The notes below the pieces were generated by a model. That model was not told the origin of the DNA, made no database searches, and saw only the letters and a list, made by a program, of their open reading frames with translations. Of a stretch of DNA of 64,000 bases, positions 8,112 to 17,241 are shown piece by piece. Source of the DNA: Solibacillus sp. FSL K6-1523 (GTDB lineage Bacteria > Bacillota > Bacilli > Bacillales_A > Planococcaceae). Position 1 is the first letter of the stretch; every line of letters starts with the position of its first letter. A program made the translations under genes and the position numbers. The stretch spans positions 1,414,001 to 1,478,000 of the forward strand of contig NZ_JBBOSU010000001.1 of NCBI RefSeq assembly GCF_038005225.1, read 5' to 3'.

Positions 8112-9719
8112 ATGTGGTATTCAAAAAATAAAAATCAAAAAGCGTCAATTCCTCAAAGCTCGGAAACGAATCAAGCTGCGGAATCGAATCAAAAAGCGGT
8201 CATTAAGTTAAAAACGTCTCTTCAACAAAATATACAAACGATACAAAATACCCTTGGAAAAAGTTCGGATATTGTTACGCGTGAAATTCGAATTGGAAAA
8301 CAAGGAAACATTAAAGTTGGTATTTTATATACAGACGGATTAACGGATACAGCTTCGTTACAGGATTTTATTTTAGAAACACTAATGTTAGATTTAAACG
8401 AAATAGATTTGCAGGAAAAGACTTCACCAAATCAAAACTTTATTAGTGTATTAAAAGATGTTGCTTTAACAGTAGGAGAAATAAAAGAAGTAACGAATCT
8501 TGAGGTCATCATTACGAGCCTTTTATCGGGGGAAACAATTCTTCTAATCGACGGATATGCACAAGTTTTAGTCATTTCCAATAAAAAATGGGCAGAGCGC
8601 GCGGTTAGTGAACCGACAGCCCAAACGGTAGTACGAGGATCTCAAGAAGGATTTAATGAAAATTTACGTGTCAATACGGCCCTCATTCGTCGGAGAATTA
8701 AGGATCCGAACCTAAGGATCGAATCAAAGGAAATTGGAATGCGTACGAAAACGAATATTGCCATCGTTTATATTCAGGATATTGCAAATGAAAAAATAGT
8801 GGAAGAAGTTCGTTTACGTTTGAATCGAATAGACATCGATGGTGTTCTGGGAGGCGGTAGTTTAGAAGGACTTATCCAGGATTCAGCCTATTCACCTTTC
8901 CCGACCATTTTCAACTCAGAGCGGCCGGATGTAGTAGCTTCTGAACTACTGGAGGGGCGCATAGCGATTGTAGTGGATGGGACACCCTTTGTGTTAGTCG
9001 TTCCAGCGCTATTTGTTCAGTTTTTCCAATCGCCTGAAGATTATAATCAACGTACGATAATCGGGAGTCTTGTTCGTTTCCTGCGATTTATAGCATTTGG
9101 CATCTCTTTGCTTGCACCGTCAGTATATATTGCCATCACAACGTTTCACCAAGCGATGCTACCGCCGTCACTTCTCATTAGTTTGGCAGCCCAGCGAGAA
9201 GGTGTCCCATTTCCTGCATTCATTGAAGTACTCATTATGGAAGTCACCTTTGAAATTTTACGGGAAGCGGGTATCCGAATGCCGCGCTCTATCGGTTCAG
9301 CTATGTCGATTGTAGGAGCTTTTGTTATAGGCACAGCAGCGGTTGAAGCAGGGTTAGTCTCAGCTATGATGGTCATAGTCGTGTCAATAACTGCCATAAC
9401 TAGTTTTGTTCCAGCATCTTACGAAATCGCGATTTCAGTAAGGATCATACGCTTTTTATTCATAGCGTTAGCCGCTACATTTGGTATTTTTGGCATTGTG
9501 ATTGGTTTAATTGCCCTTGTTTTGCATTTATGTAGTTTACGTTCTTTTGGCGTACCTTATATGTCTCCGTTAGCGCCATTTAATATTTCCGATCAAAAGG
9601 ATACGTTTATTGTGTTACCTATATGGAAAATGACGACTCGACCTCACCTAATTGGTAAAAAGAATAGGGTGAAGCAACAAGATTCAGCCTCTGCAAAACC
9701 AGCACCACCCAAAAAATAA
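8112..9719 (+). CDS. gerKA: Spore germinant receptor A subunit (GerA/GerK family)
   Basis: 535 residues, a normal length. It sits in the inner spore membrane and, with B and C subunits, senses nutrients to trigger germination. A hydrophilic N-terminal half (to about 300) contains the family segments ILYTDGLTD, LLSGETILLIDG and RGSQEGFNENLRVNTALIRRRI. The C-terminal half has several membrane helices (about 318-480) starting at the SPEDYNQR block, then a Lys/Pro tail. SD GTGAGG is before the ATG. The A-C-B gene order matches B. subtilis gerK rather than gerA/gerB, so the symbol is by order and similarity; the germinant cannot be read from sequence. Confidence 0.9.
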   Translation: MWYSKNKNQKASIPQSSETNQAAESNQKAVIKLKTSLQQNIQTIQNTLGKSSDIVTREIRIGKQGNIKVGILYTDGLTDTASLQDFILETLMLDLNEIDLQEKTSPNQNFISVLKDVALTVGEIKEVTNLEVIITSLLSGETILLIDGYAQVLVISNKKWAERAVSEPTAQTVVRGSQEGFNENLRVNTALIRRRIKDPNLRIESKEIGMRTKTNIAIVYIQDIANEKIVEEVRLRLNRIDIDGVLGGGSLEGLIQDSAYSPFPTIFNSERPDVVASELLEGRIAIVVDGTPFVLVVPALFVQFFQSPEDYNQRTIIGSLVRFLRFIAFGISLLAPSVYIAITTFHQAMLPPSLLISLAAQREGVPFPAFIEVLIMEVTFEILREAGIRMPRSIGSAMSIVGAFVIGTAAVEAGLVSAMMVIVVSITAITSFVPASYEIAISVRIIRFLFIALAATFGIFGIVIGLIALVLHLCSLRSFGVPYMSPLAPFNISDQKDTFIVLPIWKMTTRPHLIGKKNRVKQQDSASAKPAPPKK

Positions 9720-9740
9720 AAGAAATGAAGGGAGTTTGCG

Positions 9741-10928
9741 ATGAAAAAGTACATGTTTGGTCTCCTATTTTTCAGCCTATTTCTTTCGGGATGTTGGGAC
9801 CGGCGAGAATTAAATCAACTCGCCATTGCAGTGGCATTTGGATTCGATAAAGTTGATGATGAATATTTAGTATCCGCTCAAGTAGTTGTACCTTCAGAAA
9901 TGTCCACAAGTGGAGGTACCGGAAAATCGCAAGTGACCCTTTTTACCGCAAAAGGTAAAACGGTTTATGAAGCATTTCGAAAAATGACAAAGGAATCGCC
10001 ACGGAAAATTTACCCAGGACATTTACAAATGCTTGTCATTGGTGAGGAATTAGCTGAAGAGGGAATCGGTGAATCATTGGACGTATTGACTAGAGATCCT
10101 GAAATTCGGCCAGATTTTTATGTTGTAATTGCTAAAGAAACTTCTGCTACTGAAATTTTAAACGTCACAACAACGATTGAAAGCGTTCCAGCTAATAAAA
10201 TGTTTAAAAGTCTTAAAGTATCAGAAGAAGCTTGGGCAGGAACGAAAAGTATTAATCTTGATGAACTATTAACAGATTTGATAAGCGAAGGAAAGGAAGC
10301 CGCGGTTACGGGAATTAAATTAATAGGCGATCCAAAGTTAGGATCAAGTAAACAAAATGTAGAATCGATTACACCTGCAGCTTCTTTAAAGTATGATCAT
10401 TTAGCGATTTTTAAAGGAGATAAATTGGTAGGTTGGTTAGATGAAAATGAAACCGTAGCATTTAGTTACATCTCAAACACTGTAAAAACAACCGTAAGAC
10501 CTATTGCTTGCCCGAATGAAGGGGAAGCCACAATAGAGGTTATTAAATCCAAAGCTGAAGTAAAAGGGAATGTGAAAAACGGTAAGCCTGAAATAAATAT
10601 TAATGTTCAAGTAAAAGGAAATGTAGGATCGGTACTATGTAAAATTGATTTAAATGACTTGGAAACAATCGCCGAACTTGAAAAAAGCTTTGAAAAAAAA
10701 GGAGTAGCAAATGGAAAAGAGACGATTGAAACATTGCAAAAACAATATAATGTAGACATCTTTGGTTTTGGTGAAGCCATTCATCGATCGAACCCAAAAG
10801 AGTGGGATAAAATAAAAGATAATTGGGATGAAGAATTTCCCAACTTGACGACGAATATTAATGTTGATTTGAAGATACTTAGGACAGGTACTACAGATAG
10901 AACTTTTTTGGAGAAGGTAAATGAATAA
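9741..10928 (+). CDS. gerKC: Germination lipoprotein, Ger(x)C family
   Basis: 395 residues. A lipobox (LFLSGC, Cys18) follows a short signal peptide and is directly followed by WDRRELN, the hallmark of Ger(x)C proteins. The protein is lipid-anchored to the outer face of the inner spore membrane and needed for receptor function. Family segments are seen along the chain (TAKGKTVYEAFR, GHLQMLVIGEELA). SD AAGGGAG is before the ATG; it starts 22 bp after gerKA. The gene is intact. Confidence 0.92.
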   Translation: MKKYMFGLLFFSLFLSGCWDRRELNQLAIAVAFGFDKVDDEYLVSAQVVVPSEMSTSGGTGKSQVTLFTAKGKTVYEAFRKMTKESPRKIYPGHLQMLVIGEELAEEGIGESLDVLTRDPEIRPDFYVVIAKETSATEILNVTTTIESVPANKMFKSLKVSEEAWAGTKSINLDELLTDLISEGKEAAVTGIKLIGDPKLGSSKQNVESITPAASLKYDHLAIFKGDKLVGWLDENETVAFSYISNTVKTTVRPIACPNEGEATIEVIKSKAEVKGNVKNGKPEININVQVKGNVGSVLCKIDLNDLETIAELEKSFEKKGVANGKETIETLQKQYNVDIFGFGEAIHRSNPKEWDKIKDNWDEEFPNLTTNINVDLKILRTGTTDRTFLEKVNE

Positions 10929-11008
10929 AATTAAGCTTAAAATATAGAGAATGAATTTTCTTTTATAAAAAATAAATGAACTTTAAGGAAGGGATGCCAT
11001 GATATGAA

Positions 11009-12124
11009 ATGATGCAAAATATAAAAATAAACGCGTATCAATTTCTAGTTTTAGTTACGTTTTTTTCAATGGGGACGAGTATTTTAATCATCCCAGCAGT
11101 TTTAGCTGAGGGAGTGAAACAAGATGCTTGGATTGCCGCAATCTTCGGTACAATAATTGGAATAATCGTAATATGGCTATTTTGCTTATTAGCCCAATGG
11201 TTCCCGAATCTTACCTTTGTTCAAATTAATGAAAAGATATTAGGGAAGTGGGTTGGAAAAGCGGTCTCTCTAGTGTTTGTATTTATGGCTTTTATCTATG
11301 CTGCGAGTCTTTTGTTCTATTCGGGGACATTCCTAAACATACACTTGATGCCAAATACCCCAATGATAGCACTTAATATCCTTTTAGCACTCGTTGTTGT
11401 TATAGGTGTCTATCTCGGTTTAGAGACGATTGCCCGCTCTGCTGAAATATTTATCTTATTTTTTACTGTTCTTTTTATCCTTTTAGTATTTTTTATTTTA
11501 CCCGAAATTAAGCTGGTAAACATACAGCCTATTTTTGAAGCAGGACCACTAACCATCCTTAAATCATCTGTCTCTTTAATTGAAGTTACTGCTGTCGATG
11601 CGGTCGTGTTATTAATGATTTTTCCTGCTTTTATTAACAATTTAAAACAAGCTAAAAATTCCTTTTATATCGGATACTTAATAGGTGGATTGGTCATCAT
11701 TATCCTGACATTTTTAAGTATTGCAGTATTAGGACCTTATAGTACGGCAGCTGAATATCATCCGAGCTATGAATTGGCTAAAAGAATAAATTTCGGGGAT
11801 TTTATACAACGTATTGAAGCATTGATGGCTGGCTTATGGATTCTTGCCCTTTATTTTAAAACAACCCTTTATTTTTATGCATCGGTATTAGGATTAGCAC
11901 AAATTTTAAATTTAAAAGATTACAAACCTTTAATAATGCCTTTAGGAGCAATTGTCGTAGTCCTTTCTCTTATACTTTATCCCAATGTTATGTATCAAAA
12001 ACAATGGAACGCAACAGTGGGTATAATTTATTCCTATTCGATTGGCGTAGCATTACCTCTATTATTAATAGCCGTAAATTCCATCCGAAAAACACATTTG
12101 AAAAAGGAGAAGCCTGCTGGATAA
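11009..12124 (+). CDS. gerKB: Germinant receptor B subunit (spore permease family)
   Basis: 371 residues with about ten membrane helices, related to amino-acid permeases; in germinant receptors the B subunit is thought to form the ligand site. The start reads KINAYQFLVLVTFFSMGTSIL, typical of the family. Two ATGs (11009, 11012) are possible; the purine-rich SD (10985-10993) is rather far away, so translation initiation may be weak. It is the third gene of the operon, 80 bp after gerKC. Confidence 0.9.
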   Translation: MMQNIKINAYQFLVLVTFFSMGTSILIIPAVLAEGVKQDAWIAAIFGTIIGIIVIWLFCLLAQWFPNLTFVQINEKILGKWVGKAVSLVFVFMAFIYAASLLFYSGTFLNIHLMPNTPMIALNILLALVVVIGVYLGLETIARSAEIFILFFTVLFILLVFFILPEIKLVNIQPIFEAGPLTILKSSVSLIEVTAVDAVVLLMIFPAFINNLKQAKNSFYIGYLIGGLVIIILTFLSIAVLGPYSTAAEYHPSYELAKRINFGDFIQRIEALMAGLWILALYFKTTLYFYASVLGLAQILNLKDYKPLIMPLGAIVVVLSLILYPNVMYQKQWNATVGIIYSYSIGVALPLLLIAVNSIRKTHLKKEKPAG

Positions 12125-12254
12125 ACAGTGACTTCTTTTTTTTGTGGGCGTAAAAAATAAAATCCCTTTCTGTTATGATATTTTGTATGGAATGATGATT
12201 CTTCTAGGATATGCTATATAGAGAAGAAACTTAGATAAAAAAGGGGTGGGAAAT

Positions 12255-12542
12255 ATGCCAGTATATCATAAATTAGTGCGCGATTTGATTCCACAAGTTA
12301 TTGAAGCGAATGGTAAAAAATGTGTCACAAAAGTGCTAGAGCCGAGTGAACATTTGGGGGAAATGAAAATGAAAATGCAAGAGGAGGCACTTGAATTTCA
12401 AGAAGCAAACTCCATAACCGATGCAGTAGAAGAACTTGCGGACATTTTGGAACTAGTGCATACAGCTTTACATATTTATGGTGTGTCTTATGAACAATTG
12501 GAACAGGTTCGCGTTCAAAAGAAAGAGCAACATTATAATTAA
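12255..12542 (+). CDS. MazG-like nucleotide pyrophosphohydrolase, short C-terminus
   Basis: 95 residues. It starts at the ATG behind SD AGGGGTGGG; the GTG at 12246 lies inside the SD. KLVRDLIPQVIE is the signature of small house-cleaning pyrophosphohydrolases, and the EExxE metal-binding pattern is seen in QEEALEFQE with EELADILE following. These enzymes are thought to remove aberrant nucleotides. The usual basic Gly-Gly-Phe ending (about 10 residues) is missing: the chain stops at KKEQHYN, which may mark a C-terminal mutation. Confidence 0.75.
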   Translation: MPVYHKLVRDLIPQVIEANGKKCVTKVLEPSEHLGEMKMKMQEEALEFQEANSITDAVEELADILELVHTALHIYGVSYEQLEQVRVQKKEQHYN

Positions 12543-12553
12543 ACACCATTAAA

Positions 12554-12582
12554 AAACTAGCCCAAACACTCTGGGCTAGTCC
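12554..12582 (-). terminator. Bidirectional terminator between the MazG-like gene and hmp
   Basis: ACTAGCCCA and TGGGCTAGT form a perfect stem. The minus strand has TTTTTT directly after it, so it ends hmp; it can also serve the plus-strand gene. Confidence 0.85.
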
Positions 12583-12587
12583 ATCAT

Positions 12588-13796
12588 TTATTTCGTATTT
12601 AGTTGTAGTGCAGGCCCAAAGAATTCAAAATGAATTTGGCTGTCAGGAATATTGCACTCATGTAATGCGTTAATCGCTGCTTCTAAAAATGGTACAGGCC
12701 CGCAAAGATATACTTGTGTATCTTTTGCTAAAACTGGACGTAATACATTCGCATCAATGAACTCATTGTTATCAGAGTATAATACTTTATGATGTGCATT
12801 ACTGTCTTTTTTGAACGCACTAAACAGCTTCTTCAAACCAGTTGGGCCGTTTAAAGCATTCATTTTATTTTGGATATCTTCATGGAAAGCTAAAACATTT
12901 TCGTTACGTGCACATTGGATGAATGTCACATTTTCTTTCCCTTCAATTGATTGGAACATCGCGTTTAAAGGAGTTACACCAACCCCCCCACTAATGAATA
13001 GTACAGGTGCTGTTGTCGGTTCGTATGTGAAGACACCCGCTGGAGTACTTACATCAATGATTGTGCCAACAGCTGCTTCGTGTAGGAAGTTCGATACTTT
13101 CCCTTTAATATTATTGTCGTTTTCACGCTTTACAGAAATACGGAATTCCTGTGCATTACTTGGTTGTGATAATGTGTATTGACGATTTAGCATGTACTCT
13201 TCACCAGGTGCAGTTACACGAATCGTAACGTATTGACCTGGTTTGTACGCCGGTACTTTTGAGCCGTCTACTGGTTTAAAGTAGAAAGACGTCACATCAT
13301 CACTTTCTTTTTCAGTGCGATCAATCTTAAATTGTTTGAATGCACGCCAGCCACCGTTATTCTCGGCTGCTTTATATAAATCTTCCTCTACTGAAATAAA
13401 GATGTCAGCAATTACGCCATATGCTTTGCCCCATGCTTCGATAATTTCGTCTGTTGCCGCATCTCCTAATACTTCTTTAATTGCTGCAAGTAAGTACTTT
13501 CCTACAATAGGGTAATGCTCTGGTAAAACACCTAGACTTACGTGTTTATGAGCGATTTGTACTACTACTGGAACGATTGGCTCCAAGTTATCGATATGTT
13601 GAGCTGCGGCATATACCGTATTTGCTAATGCGGTTTGTTGGCGACCTTGTGATTGGTTTGTATGGTTGAAAATATTTAATAATCCTGGATTGTCTTTAAA
13701 TAAATTACTATAAAAAGTTTTTGTAATGGCTACGCCGTGTACTTCTAATACTGGTACTGTTGATTTAATAACGTTAATTGTATGTTGATCTAACAT
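12588..13796 (-). CDS. hmp: Flavohaemoglobin, nitric oxide dioxygenase
   Basis: 402 residues from the ATG that reads MLDQHT, as in other Hmp proteins; a GTG three codons earlier lies in the SD spacer. It converts NO plus O2 to nitrate using NAD(P)H. The globin domain (1-140) has the B10 Tyr (Tyr29) and proximal His (His85 in IAHKH). The FAD domain has RQYTLS and the NAD domain has [18 protein letters not shown] is upstream. It is monocistronic, with two dyad sites in its promoter region suggesting NO-responsive repression. Confidence 0.95.
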   Translation of the reverse strand: MLDQHTINVIKSTVPVLEVHGVAITKTFYSNLFKDNPGLLNIFNHTNQSQGRQQTALANTVYAAAQHIDNLEPIVPVVVQIAHKHVSLGVLPEHYPIVGKYLLAAIKEVLGDAATDEIIEAWGKAYGVIADIFISVEEDLYKAAENNGGWRAFKQFKIDRTEKESDDVTSFYFKPVDGSKVPAYKPGQYVTIRVTAPGEEYMLNRQYTLSQPSNAQEFRISVKRENDNNIKGKVSNFLHEAAVGTIIDVSTPAGVFTYEPTTAPVLFISGGVGVTPLNAMFQSIEGKENVTFIQCARNENVLAFHEDIQNKMNALNGPTGLKKLFSAFKKDSNAHHKVLYSDNNEFIDANVLRPVLAKDTQVYLCGPVPFLEAAINALHECNIPDSQIHFEFFGPALQLNTK

Positions 13797-13841
13797 GCTG
13801 AACACGTCCTTTCGTGATAAATATATGCCTAATCATCGTTT

Positions 13842-13866
13842 AAAGCAATATATAAAATACATCTTT
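13842..13866 (-). promoter_or_regulatory. Dyad operator 1 upstream of hmp (NsrR-like)
   Basis: Read on the minus strand, AAAGATGTAT and ATATTGCTTT are near-inverted around an A/T core (ATGTATTTTATATA). It lies 46 bp before the hmp start. The pattern resembles NsrR boxes at hmp in Bacillus; the identity of the regulator is inferred. Confidence 0.6.
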
Positions 13867-13880
13867 AACGAAATGGACAC

Positions 13881-13905
13881 AAAGAAGTATATAAAATACA
13901 TCTTT
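13881..13905 (-). promoter_or_regulatory. Dyad operator 2 upstream of hmp (NsrR-like)
   Basis: A second copy of the same box, 39 bp further upstream and matching the first at nearly every base: AAAGATGTAT ... ATACTTCTTT on the minus strand. Confidence 0.6.
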
Positions 13906-14068
13906 GTGTTGAAATAACTTTACAATTGTTGTGATGTCCATTAGATATAGCAAAACCTGATAATAAATTTGATTTGACGTAGTATGTTCTATTAAATGAA
14001 AATTAATGTACAATCTTATGTTGCAATCCAAATTTTGTCATGATAATGTGAAAATTGAGGTGGAAAAT

Positions 14069-15403
14069 ATGACAAATTTTGATTTAGCAGTAATTGGCGC
14101 AGGTCCCGGGGGATATGTGGCAGCAATCCATGCAGCAAAAAGTGGCTTAAAAGTGGCACTTGTAGAAAAAGATAAAGTGGGAGGGGCTTGCTATAATGTC
14201 GGCTGTATCCCTTCTAAAATTATGCTCGAACATAGTAAGCTTGTTCAAGAAATCCGACGAGGAACAGATTGGGGGATTACGGTTCCTACAATTAACATTG
14301 ACTTTCCAAAGTTGATGCAACGAAAAGATAAGGTAGTAGAGCAACTATTAACGAATATTGAAGAATTTATCGGAAATGCACAAATTACAATGTTCCGTGG
14401 GGAAGCGACTGTGACAGCGGAGCGCAAAGTGATTGTTGGCGATGAATCATTTACAGCGACGAACGTCATTTTAGCAACAGGAAGCCGTCCGTTTGTTCCG
14501 CCTTTTAAAGGTTTAGAAATGTCAAACTACTATACAACGGATACATTTTTTGCGATACAAGAGCTACCAAAACAACTAACAATCATTGGCGGTGGAGTTA
14601 TAGCAATTGAAATGGCCTTTGCTTTAGCACCGATGGGGACGAAAGTGACGGTATTAAATCATAGTAAAGATATTTTACAAACGGAAGAACCCGATGCGCG
14701 TCCTATTATTAAAGAGAAGATGGAGCAGTTAGGGATTGAATTAATTACAGATTTTACATTTGAAGAAATTCGAGCAAATGAAATTCAAACTTCTATTGGC
14801 GTGCTTCCTTATGAGAATTTACTATTTGCAACGGGGCGTCGTGCGAATATACAAATTGCGGAAGCGCTTGAAATGCAGATGGATGGTCGTTTAATTCAAG
14901 TCAGTAATCATTATGAAACGAGCATTCCAGGCATTTTTGCGATTGGTGATTTAGTTGGAGGCTTCCAATTGGCGCATTCAGCTAGTGCGGAAGGCGTTCA
15001 TACTGTGGATTATATTTTAGGAAAACATCCAAAGGTGATTAACCAACAGGAAGTGCCGCGCTGCGTGTATACCCATCCTGAAATTGCGACATTCGGAATG
15101 TTAGAGCATGAGGCACCAACGGATGCAATTGTAACGAAAATGTACTTGCCTACAAACCCAAAAGCCCTTTTAGAAGGGAATACACAAGGTTTTATGAAAT
15201 TTGTGGCGAGCCCAGAAGGCGATATTTATGGGGCTTGTGTTGTTGGAGACGGGGCAACCGAAATGATTAATTCCATGCTTGCGGCGAAAGTACTTGGTGG
15301 TTCTGTGAAAGATTTGGCGCGCATGATTTTCCCGCACCCAACAGTGAGTGAGCATGTTGGAGATGCGGCAAGGTCAGTATTCGGCAAAGCAATCCATGCA
15401 TAA
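14069..15403 (+). CDS. Dihydrolipoamide dehydrogenase-like flavoprotein (orphan E3)
   Basis: 444 residues, starting at the ATG behind SD GAGGTGG; a longer frame to 14006 lacks an SD. FAD Rossmann motif GAGPGGY at 10-16, redox-active disulfide Cys41-Cys46 in CYNVGCIPSK, NAD motif GGGVIAIE, the FAD GDL motif (AIGDLVGG), and the C-terminal catalytic HPTVSE. All catalytic elements of a lipoamide dehydrogenase are present. It is about 20 residues shorter than typical E3 and stands alone, without E1/E2 genes, so the natural partner is unknown. A related pyridine nucleotide-disulfide reductase is the alternative. Confidence 0.8.
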   Translation: MTNFDLAVIGAGPGGYVAAIHAAKSGLKVALVEKDKVGGACYNVGCIPSKIMLEHSKLVQEIRRGTDWGITVPTINIDFPKLMQRKDKVVEQLLTNIEEFIGNAQITMFRGEATVTAERKVIVGDESFTATNVILATGSRPFVPPFKGLEMSNYYTTDTFFAIQELPKQLTIIGGGVIAIEMAFALAPMGTKVTVLNHSKDILQTEEPDARPIIKEKMEQLGIELITDFTFEEIRANEIQTSIGVLPYENLLFATGRRANIQIAEALEMQMDGRLIQVSNHYETSIPGIFAIGDLVGGFQLAHSASAEGVHTVDYILGKHPKVINQQEVPRCVYTHPEIATFGMLEHEAPTDAIVTKMYLPTNPKALLEGNTQGFMKFVASPEGDIYGACVVGDGATEMINSMLAAKVLGGSVKDLARMIFPHPTVSEHVGDAARSVFGKAIHA

Positions 15404-15438
15404 ATTTATCTATTTTACACGCATCTTATAATTGTGAA

Positions 15439-15472
15439 AAGGCATTTTGATTTTAAATCAAAATGCTTTTTT
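15439..15472 (+). terminator. Intrinsic terminator
   Basis: GCATTTTGATTT pairs with AAATCAAAATGC around a minimal loop, followed by TTTTTT. Confidence 0.85.
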
Positions 15473-15580
15473 AGTGTTTTTGAAGAGGAAAGCAGGAGTG
15501 AAAATAATTGCCCTTTAGTAAAAGCCGAGCGTCCTATATAATGAAACTATTCTAAAAAAAGAAGATGATTGAGGTGTGAA

Positions 15581-15919
15581 ATGTCTAAGGCAACTTTAGA
15601 ATTACTAGAACAAGAAATACAAAACGCATTCGTTCATATTATTGATTTACAGCAGGAGGATAATTATGCAGAGATGAGCCAACAATTTGCGAAATTATTG
15701 GCATCGTTGCAGCAGCATCAATTAATTAGTTCATCATTACAACTTTTAGTAGAACCAGCGCAATGTTTGCACGAAACAAAAATTTTACTAGAAAGTTTGG
15801 AGGAGGCACAACAGCGGCAACACCGAAAAAAACGATTATTAACGCATCGGCAAATATTACAGTTGTGGCTACGGAAAAATTTACACTACAAACGAGAATA
15901 TTTACCGAAGCTTTTTTGA
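15581..15919 (+). CDS. Small helical protein of unknown function
   Basis: 112 residues, starting at ATG behind SD GAGGTG. It is Leu/Gln-rich throughout and probably a helical bundle or coiled coil (1-85), with a basic tail (RKKRLL, KREYLPKLF). No Cys signature, signal peptide or membrane helix. Family not recognised. It precedes the YeiH-type exporter by 75 bp on the same strand and may be co-transcribed. Confidence 0.55.
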   Translation: MSKATLELLEQEIQNAFVHIIDLQQEDNYAEMSQQFAKLLASLQQHQLISSSLQLLVEPAQCLHETKILLESLEEAQQRQHRKKRLLTHRQILQLWLRKNLHYKREYLPKLF

Positions 15920-15994
15920 ACGTGTGAAGTTTGGTAGGAAAAACCTTCAAAATGATGCCGTGTCACTATGAAAGGTAACTTGAAAGGAATTATT

Positions 15995-16975
15995 ATGGAT
16001 AAGAAAAACTTTATTTACGGGATACTGCTTACTTTTTTAATTGCGAGTAGTTCGTATATGCTTGCGAAATTACCTGTTTTATCGATTATCGGCCCACTTG
16101 CATTGGCGATATTCATGGCAATCATCATTAGAAATTTCTTTTTTAATCCGACTAAATGGCAAAAGGGCATAACATTTTCAGCTAAAAAAATACTACGGTT
16201 TGCGATTATTTTATACGGTGTTCGATTAAACATGGTCGTTATTTTCGATGAGGGGCTGCCATATTTAGTCCGCGCTATTTTTGCAGTTATAATAGGGATA
16301 GGTGTCATGCTTCTCTTAGCGAAATGGTTAAAAGTAGATACGAAATTTGCGTTATTACTTGGGGGAGGCACTGGAATTTGCGGTGCAGCTGCAATTGGAG
16401 CGATCTCACCAATTGTACGAGCGGATGATGATGATACAGCGCTAGCAGTGGGAATGATTTCACTTGTTGGGACGCTGTTCGCGCTAACTATGCCATTTTT
16501 AGGTAATGTTATCCAAATGTCGCCTGAAATGTATGGACAATGGGTTGGACTAAGTGTTCATGAAGTTGCACATGCGGCTTTAGCTGGAGCAGCATTTGGT
16601 GATGAATCATTAGCACCAGCATTTTTAGCGAAGTTGAGTCGTGTATTATTACTTGTGCCTGTTACGATGATTATTGTATGGATTGTATCGCGTAAGCAAC
16701 AAACGGAAAATACGTCCAAACCGCCATTTCCTTATTTTGTACTTGGATTTTTAGCGATGTCAATCTTTAGTACAATTACACTTGAAAACGGCTGGATGTC
16801 CATTCAAATGCAACAATCGATCGCCACATTTGCATCGTTTTTATTAGCAATGTCAATGGCGGGCTTAGGTTTATCGATTAATTTAAAACAACTTCAAGCA
16901 AAAGCAATACGGCCGTTGTTGCTCCTTACACTAACGTCGGTTATATTATTTGCATCGATGCTAATTTTAGTTTAA
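15995..16975 (+). CDS. YeiH-family (UPF0324) membrane protein, putative anion exporter
   Basis: 326 residues from the ATG with SD GAAAGGA; an upstream ATG at 15968 lacks one. About ten membrane helices. The conserved block LGGGTGICGAAAIGAISP (about 122-139) and SVHEVAHAALAG are signatures of the YeiH/Cons_hypoth698 family, which has been proposed to export sulfite or sulfate-like anions. No LysR regulator, frequently seen next to yeiH, is adjacent. Confidence 0.75.
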   Translation: MDKKNFIYGILLTFLIASSSYMLAKLPVLSIIGPLALAIFMAIIIRNFFFNPTKWQKGITFSAKKILRFAIILYGVRLNMVVIFDEGLPYLVRAIFAVIIGIGVMLLLAKWLKVDTKFALLLGGGTGICGAAAIGAISPIVRADDDDTALAVGMISLVGTLFALTMPFLGNVIQMSPEMYGQWVGLSVHEVAHAALAGAAFGDESLAPAFLAKLSRVLLLVPVTMIIVWIVSRKQQTENTSKPPFPYFVLGFLAMSIFSTITLENGWMSIQMQQSIATFASFLLAMSMAGLGLSINLKQLQAKAIRPLLLLTLTSVILFASMLILV

Positions 16976-17123
16976 GGACAAGAAATCTATGTGTTATTAG
17001 AATCATGTATAATTATATTTGAGATGGGCCTTGTGTAAATTCAAAATGTCAGAAAAGGTCCTTCTATTTGATTTTCTTTTGATCACAAATCAAAAGGAAA
17101 TTTAAAAAACGGAAAAAATAGTT

Positions 17124-17153
17124 GCAATTTGTAAGAAGTTTTTGATACTATTA
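17124..17153 (+). promoter_or_regulatory. Probable sigma-A promoter for the antiporter
   Basis: TTGCAA, an 18-base spacer and TACTAT are found about 90 bp before the antiporter start. The implied transcript begins just before the leader hairpin at 17174. Confidence 0.45.
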
Positions 17154-17173
17154 GATTATTCTAATACATAAGC

Positions 17174-17219
17174 AAGGCATGGAGGAGTCAGTCAACACTG
17201 GCACCGCTATGCCTTTTTT
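17174..17219 (+). promoter_or_regulatory. Leader hairpin with T-run before the antiporter gene
   Basis: AAGGCAT (17174-17180) pairs with ATGCCTT (17209-17215); the inner arms GTCAGT and ACTGGC pair around a CAAC loop with symmetric purine bulges, and TTTTTT follows. It lies between the likely promoter and the SD, so it could act as an attenuator. I do not recognise a known riboswitch class. Confidence 0.5.
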
Positions 17220-17241
17220 GTATAAAAGAAGGGGGAAAAAT

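Noticed and set aside
13840-14031. Minus-strand frame with repeated KDVFYILL
   Set aside because: The repeat is the duplicated hmp operator read as protein; no SD.
17174-17219. c-di-AMP (ydaO) or Na+ riboswitch before the antiporter
   Set aside because: The conserved aptamer sequences I know for these classes are not visible; only the hairpin is reported.
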